NCBI GenBank assembly: GCA_028293725.1
Contig: JAQGOE010000225.1
Coordinates: 1-10,071, forward strand
Length of the DNA stretch: 10,071 bases
Direction: 5' to 3'
Origin: Gammaproteobacteria bacterium
GTDB lineage: Bacteria > Pseudomonadota > Gammaproteobacteria > Steroidobacterales > Steroidobacteraceae
Shown: in pieces, positions 6,772-10,071 of the stretch
Layout of the letters: every line of letters starts with the position of its first letter
How positions within the stretch are numbered: the stretch's first letter is position 1
Notes under the pieces: generated by a model
The model's database searches: none
What the model saw: the letters and a program-made list of their open reading frames with translations, nothing else
Told to the model about the DNA's origin: nothing
Translations under genes and position numbers: made by a program

Positions 6772-6893
6772 CTGACTGCGACTCATGCGACTGGATTGCG
6801 GTCCGCGTCACGGCCGGGGCGCCCTTGGGCGATGCATAGCGAGTACCATCCGCCGGAGTTATTCGCTCAACTTGCGTCTTAGGGTGCCGTAAA

Positions 6894-6914
6894 GGCGCCC
6901 TTGGCTCGGGCGCC
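6894..6914 (+). promoter_or_regulatory. All-GC stem-loop abutting the mnmE ribosome-binding site
   Basis: GGCGCCC (6894-6900) pairs perfectly with GGGCGCC (6908-6914) around the loop TTGGCTC. The putative Shine-Dalgarno GGGGA begins at 6915, immediately after the stem, and ATG follows at 6925. The eleven bases GGCGCCCTTGG at 6894-6904 are repeated exactly at 6818-6828, and further GGCGCC palindromes sit at 6744-6749 and 6909-6914, so alternative pairings are possible. A role in mnmE translation is inferred. Confidence 0.45.
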
Positions 6915-6924
6915 GGGGATCGCC

Positions 6925-8280
6925 ATGACTCGCACCGAAACCATCGTAGCAGCGGCAACACCACCGGGACGCGGCGGAGTTGGGATCGTTCGGCTGTCGG
7001 GTCCAAAGGTGCCGGAGTTCGCGGCGATTGTGCTGGGCGACCTGCCCCAACCGCGCCGTGCGACATTTGCCCGCTTCCTGGATGCACGGCAAGAGCCGAT
7101 TGATGCCGGCCTCGCCCTCTTCTTTCCGGGGCCCCACTCGTACACGGGCGAACACGTTCTCGAGCTGCACGGCCACGGCGGCCCGCTCGTTGTCGAAGCC
7201 CTGATCGGCCGCATGTTGGAGCTCGGTGCCCGCCGTGCACAACCCGGCGAGTTCACCCAGCGTGCCTTTCTCAACGACAAGCTCGATCTGGCGCAGGCCG
7301 AAGCCATTGCCGACATCATCGACGCCGGCTCTCGGGAGGCGGTGCGGGCGGCCATGCGGTCGCTCCAGGGTGAGTTCTCTAACATGGTTCGCGGGCTCAC
7401 CGACGCCGTCATCGATCTGCGCACCTACGTGGAAGCTGCAATCGACTTTCCCGAAGAGGAAGTCGATTTCCTCGCCGACCGCCAGCTCAGTGAGCGCTTT
7501 CAGACGGTGCACGAGCATTTCGACGGAGTGGAGCAGAGCGCGCGTCAGGGCCGGCTGCTGCGCGAAGGCATGACCGTGGTGATTGCGGGTCGCCCCAACG
7601 CCGGCAAGTCGAGCCTCCTGAATCGACTCGCGGGTTACGACGCCGCCATCGTTACCCCCATTCCCGGTACGACACGTGACATTGTTCGCGAACGGATCGA
7701 TATCGATGGCATGCCTTTACATGTCCTGGACACGGCCGGCCTTCGACAAGACGCGGGCGACGAGGTGGAGGCGGAGGGTATCCGGCGTGCGCACGCCGAA
7801 ATGCATCGTGCCGACCGGGTACTCTTCGTCATTGACGTGATCGAGGACCCGTTAGGGCACGCGTACCACGAGGAGCGCAAACGCTTACCCAGCGATGTTC
7901 CCGTCACCCTTGTTTTCAACAAGTGCGACCGCGCTGTTGGCCTGCCGGTCGCCGACACAACCGCCGGGCCGCCACGAATCACGATGTCAGCCCACACAGG
8001 CGAAGGCCTGTCCGCTCTCCGCGCCCATCTCAAGTTATGCATGGGCTACCAAACTCTCGATTCCGGCACTGTCTCCGCCCGCCAACGCCACCTCGATGCA
8101 CTGGCCCGCGCCCGCCGCCACACTGAAGAAGCCGCCCGTCAATTGCGTGAGCGCCGCGCCGGCGAACTGGTTGCGGAAGAGCTGCGGGGGGCACAACAGG
8201 CGTTGAATGAGATAACGGGAGAATTCACCAGCGATGATCTGCTGGGGAAGATTTTCTCGAGCTTCTGCATCGGGAAGTAG
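6925..8280 (+). CDS. mnmE: tRNA uridine-5-carboxymethylaminomethyl modification GTPase MnmE
   Basis: MnmE (TrmE), with MnmG, installs the (carboxymethyl)aminomethyl group at C5 of wobble uridine U34 in certain tRNAs. It uses GTP hydrolysis and a tetrahydrofolate one-carbon donor. From ATG 6925 the product has 451 residues (E. coli 454). The folate-binding N-domain carries ETIVAAATPPGRGGVGIVRLSG, EHVLELHGHGGP and QPGEFTQRAFLNDKLDLAQAEAIADIIDA (in pieces from about residue 5 to 134). The G domain has G1 GRPNAGKSS (222-230), the G2 region TTRD (249-252), G3 DTAG (269-272) and G4 NKCD (332-335). The C-terminus ends FTSDDLLGKIFSSFCIGK with the conserved Cys448. An in-frame TTG at 6901 would add eight residues but lies in the upstream hairpin; MTRTETIVA fits the family best. 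Its partner gene mnmG is not immediately downstream; a convergent TPR gene is. Confidence 0.97.
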   Translation: MTRTETIVAAATPPGRGGVGIVRLSGPKVPEFAAIVLGDLPQPRRATFARFLDARQEPIDAGLALFFPGPHSYTGEHVLELHGHGGPLVVEALIGRMLELGARRAQPGEFTQRAFLNDKLDLAQAEAIADIIDAGSREAVRAAMRSLQGEFSNMVRGLTDAVIDLRTYVEAAIDFPEEEVDFLADRQLSERFQTVHEHFDGVEQSARQGRLLREGMTVVIAGRPNAGKSSLLNRLAGYDAAIVTPIPGTTRDIVRERIDIDGMPLHVLDTAGLRQDAGDEVEAEGIRRAHAEMHRADRVLFVIDVIEDPLGHAYHEERKRLPSDVPVTLVFNKCDRAVGLPVADTTAGPPRITMSAHTGEGLSALRAHLKLCMGYQTLDSGTVSARQRHLDALARARRHTEEAARQLRERRAGELVAEELRGAQQALNEITGEFTSDDLLGKIFSSFCIGK

Positions 8281-8304
8281 TTTTGGTGCCGGGAAGGGTG
8301 TGCT

Positions 8305-8323
8305 CATCGCCGTAGAGGCGATG
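8305..8323. terminator. Hairpin between convergent mnmE and TPR genes
   Basis: CATCGCC (8305-8311) pairs with GGCGATG (8317-8323) around GTAGA. It is 24 nt after the mnmE stop and downstream of the TPR gene on the other strand, so it could act in both directions. There is no clear T-run on either side. Competing shorter hairpins (GAGGC 8315-8319 with GCCTC 8323-8327; GGCGA 8317-8321 with TCGCC 8326-8330) use the same bases. Confidence 0.4.
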
Positions 8324-8336
8324 CCTCGCCGCTCAT

Positions 8337-8437
8337 CTATTCCGTAGCCGAAAAGCTCTCAGGCAATTCGTCTTTGTTCCAGCGCGCCATCATCGCCTCA
8401 TAGGCCGTTTCGATCTGCCGGGTGGTGCGTGCCGTTT
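8337..8437 (-). other. Out-of-frame natural C-terminus of the TPR gene
   Basis: In the frame shifted by one base, the minus strand from the AAA run at 8437-8435 encodes 32 residues beginning TARTTRQIETAYEAMM and ending DELPESFSATE before TAG at 8339-8337. This acidic/aromatic tail looks more like real protein than the Arg/Pro-rich in-frame end. Adding one base to the A-run joins it directly to VLKE, giving a 238-residue protein. Confidence 0.6.
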
Positions 8438-9052
8438 CTCCTTGAGCACCCGGTCGAATTCGGCCAGCGACTGGCCTGTCTGTCCCATTGCCTTCAGCGC
8501 CAGGCCGCGAGAGTTGCGCGCCTCCAGGTAATCGGGTCGAAGCCGCAGCACGCGGTCAAAGCACTCCAGTGCATCCTCCATCCGGCTAACGGCCATCAGA
8601 GTAGCGCCGCGATTCATCCAGGCATCCGCATAGAGGGGATCGAGCGAGACAGCACGATCCAAATCGGCGAGCGCCTCCTCGTTGCGGTGAACTTTGGACA
8701 ACAGCGCGCCGCGGTTATTCCAGGCGCGGCTGTCGTTGGGATTGAGATTCATGACCCTTCCAAGCGCCTCCAACGCTTCCGTGTACCTACCCGCGGCTTG
8801 TAGCGCGATGCCGTAGTTGGCGAGCGTCTCCGGCATGTTGGGCTGAACACCTAGGGCGTGCTGGATATACGGGAGGGCTTCGGCGGCGCGGTCCTGTTGG
8901 AGCCGCAACACACCCATGAGGTGCAACGCGGGGTAAAAATCCTGATCCGCGTCGAGTGCCCGCAGGTAAAGGGGTTCGGCCTCGGCAAGGCGCCCCGCCT
9001 GATGATGCGCCACCCCGCTCTTGACCCACTGCATTGCAATGTTACTGGTCAT
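8390..9052 (-). CDS. Tetratricopeptide-repeat protein, C-terminus probably frameshifted
   Basis: The product is built almost entirely of TPR units in perfect 34-residue register: 7-40, 41-74, 75-108, 109-142, 143-176 and a sixth beginning at 177. Each shows the W/L-G-Y/A/L-A/F-P spacing (for example AWNNRGALLSKVHRNEEALADLDRAVSLDP). TPR arrays stack into a superhelix that binds partner proteins; the partner here is unknown. There is no signal peptide or membrane segment, so it is probably cytoplasmic. The repeats resemble those preceding glycosyltransferase domains in larger proteins, but no such domain follows. The start ATG 9052 has only a weak GAGAA upstream. After residue 205 (VLKE) the frame reads a basic, non-TPR tail (KRHAPPGRSKRPMRR). 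Another frame continues with a more protein-like tail to 8337, implying loss of one base near 8435-8437. It converges on mnmE and lies 56 nt downstream of the DUF488 gene on the same strand. Confidence 0.85.
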   Translation of the reverse strand: MTSNIAMQWVKSGVAHHQAGRLAEAEPLYLRALDADQDFYPALHLMGVLRLQQDRAAEALPYIQHALGVQPNMPETLANYGIALQAAGRYTEALEALGRVMNLNPNDSRAWNNRGALLSKVHRNEEALADLDRAVSLDPLYADAWMNRGATLMAVSRMEDALECFDRVLRLRPDYLEARNSRGLALKAMGQTGQSLAEFDRVLKEKRHAPPGRSKRPMRR

Positions 9053-9108
9053 TTCTCGTCAACGTACATCAGACACCTACCCTCGTGCAGCTTCCGCGTC
9101 GGAAAGAG

Positions 9109-9693
9109 CTACTTCGCCGGCGGCCGTACGTAGGCAATGCGTGAGCCCTGCTTCTCGTAGGCGTCTTCGATGAGCTCGTCGGGTGTACGGAAGAGATCGG
9201 TGGAGGCGAGCTTCAGGTCGGAGGCAAGACGGGTCATGGTTTGGCGGTGAGGCTCGAGGGCGCCGTCCTGCAGGATGTGAGTCACTGGCACGCCGGCCCT
9301 CTCCAGTTCGCGAGAGACCAGGATCGTCCGGTGGCAGTCTAGAGGCTCGCGTTCGGCGCACATCATGGCGATGCGGTGCTGTTGCATTCCCGTCAGAAGT
9401 CGCTCGATGCCCGCCCGGAAGGGAGCTGTCTGGGCCAGTTTGGCGTAACTCACGCGGCCCTCCTCGTCGTAGCACGACGCGTCCTTGCTGCGGGCACCGA
9501 GCTCTTCGCCCAGGAACACGTAGCGGATTCCGGCGGCTGCCAGGGAGGCCTGTAGCTTCTCTCTGTTGAACTGCGGATTGAAGCGGCTGTACGGCGTTGA
9601 GCGAACGTCCGCGAGCGCGTCGATGCCGTGCTGCTGGAGTAGTGCGACGAATCGCTCAATCGGATGTTTCGAGTGCCCGATGGTGTAGATCAT
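9109..9693 (-). CDS. DUF488 domain-containing protein
   Basis: This is a 194-residue member of the DUF488 family, whose biochemical role is not established. It begins MIYTIGHSKHPIERFVALLQ and continues with the family blocks IDALADVRSTPYSRFNPQF (24-42), YVFLGEELGAR (58-68) and the Cys-Ala-Glu / Cys-His-Arg pair in AMMCAEREPLDCHRTIL (C112, C120-H121-R122), ending with VTHILQDG. The conserved cysteines and histidine suggest a catalytic or metal site. The open frame extends upstream to 9858, but the ATG at 9693 is chosen because the family starts there and GAGG (9702-9699) lies 5 nt upstream. It is divergent from the HExxH gene with 10 bp between start codons and may be cotranscribed with the TPR gene downstream. 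Confidence 0.9.
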   Translation of the reverse strand: MIYTIGHSKHPIERFVALLQQHGIDALADVRSTPYSRFNPQFNREKLQASLAAAGIRYVFLGEELGARSKDASCYDEEGRVSYAKLAQTAPFRAGIERLLTGMQQHRIAMMCAEREPLDCHRTILVSRELERAGVPVTHILQDGALEPHRQTMTRLASDLKLASTDLFRTPDELIEDAYEKQGSRIAYVRPPAK

Positions 9694-9703
9694 ACTGGCC
9701 TCT

Positions 9704-10071
9704 ATGAAATTCGGACGCTCAGTCCCGGTGCCGGACGCGGTGCGTGCGGCGCTCGAGATTCTGCTCGGCGAGGGCATCGGCCACGTTCGGGTCATCGAGC
9801 ACTCGCTGTTCGCGCGCCTGCACGGTAGCAATAACGCGACGACGCGCCGGCGTCGCATCTATCTACGTGGGAGCGCCGCGGACTTTTTCCAGAACCCGTG
9901 GCTCATGCTGCACGAGTATTGCCACGTTCTCAAACAGTGGGAGCCTGGAACCTTGACGGTCCCGCGCTATGTGATCGAGTCCGCGCGGCGAGGGTATTGG
10001 AACAATCGCTTCGAGGTCGAGGCGCGGGAGTTTGCCGACGCCCATCGCGACCGACTGCGGGCGATGCTATC
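9704..10071 (+). CDS. Putative HExxH zinc metallopeptidase-like protein, 3' end beyond the window
   Basis: An open frame starts at ATG 9704 (MKFGRSVPVPDAVRAALEIL) and runs 122 codons to the right edge without a stop. It contains HEYCH (residues 70-74), the HExxH zinc-binding signature, in the hydrophobic context PWLMLHEYCHVLKQW. A downstream Glu-rich segment FEVEAREFAD (103-112) could supply the third metal ligand, most likely Glu104 or Glu106. Earlier, IYLRGSAADFF (52-62) resembles the strand preceding the metal helix in DUF4157-like proteins. It has no signal peptide. No Shine-Dalgarno is evident, because the preceding 10 bp are shared with the DUF488 ribosome-binding site. An in-frame TAG at 9686-9688 excludes a longer start. 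Family assignment is tentative; the HExxH motif is clear, the activity is inferred. Confidence 0.75.
   Translation, partial: MKFGRSVPVPDAVRAALEILLGEGIGHVRVIEHSLFARLHGSNNATTRRRRIYLRGSAADFFQNPWLMLHEYCHVLKQWEPGTLTVPRYVIESARRGYWNNRFEVEAREFADAHRDRLRAML

Noticed and set aside
9694..9858. Upstream extension of the DUF488 gene by 55 residues
   Set aside because: The extension is Arg/Ser-rich, antisense to the HExxH gene, and the ATG at 9693 has a good GAGG and the family's MIYTIGHS start.
1..10071. Mobile element, CRISPR array, defence island or toxin-antitoxin system
   Set aside because: No transposase, integrase, spaced repeat array, tRNA-associated att duplication or recognisable defence protein appears on either strand.

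Overview
The window is a chromosomal replication-origin neighbourhood from a high-GC proteobacterium, most likely a gammaproteobacterium of the Xanthomonadales/Nevskiales/Steroidobacter type. That placement rests on DnaA, DnaN, L34, YidC and MnmE all reading very close to their Escherichia coli counterparts, on the dnaA/rpmH divergent arrangement, and on overall base composition. It is an inference from protein similarity recalled by eye; no search was run.

Layout, left to right. (1) Positions 1-358, minus strand: the N-terminal 119 codons of recF, which continues off the left edge. (2) Positions 359-1294: an atypical 936-bp stretch between recF and dnaN. It holds one small lipoprotein gene (780-1235, minus) and about 420 bp with no convincing gene. 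(3) dnaN (1295-2392, minus) and dnaA (2631-3968, minus, GTG start), separated by 238 bp that looks like oriC. One side has an AT-rich block with two exact 13-nt repeats at 16-nt spacing and GATCT-led 13-mers; the other has a helically phased cluster of degenerate DnaA boxes. (4) A divergent promoter region (3969-4152). (5) The plus-strand cluster rpmH, rnpA, yidD, yidC (4153-6702), tightly packed with overlapping genes. (6) A structured 222-bp leader with four GGCGCC palindromes, then mnmE (6925-8280, plus). (7) A convergent minus-strand TPR protein (8390-9052) whose natural C-terminus appears displaced by a one-base frameshift. (8) A DUF488 gene (9109-9693, minus), divergent by only 10 bp from a plus-strand HExxH putative metallopeptidase (9704 to the right edge, truncated).

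Functionally, the left half initiates and runs replication: DnaA opens the origin, DnaN is the sliding clamp, and RecF acts in gap repair. The rpmH-rnpA-yidD-yidC cluster links ribosome assembly, tRNA 5' maturation and membrane-protein insertion. MnmE modifies wobble uridines of tRNA. The right end is ordinary accessory content.

I see no phage, IS element, CRISPR array, toxin-antitoxin pair or defence system, and I do not think the window holds a spectacular undescribed system. The points most worth a second look are the putative oriC repeats, the lipoprotein insertion between dnaN and recF, the hairpin-rich mnmE leader, the TPR frameshift and the back-to-back DUF488/HExxH pair.
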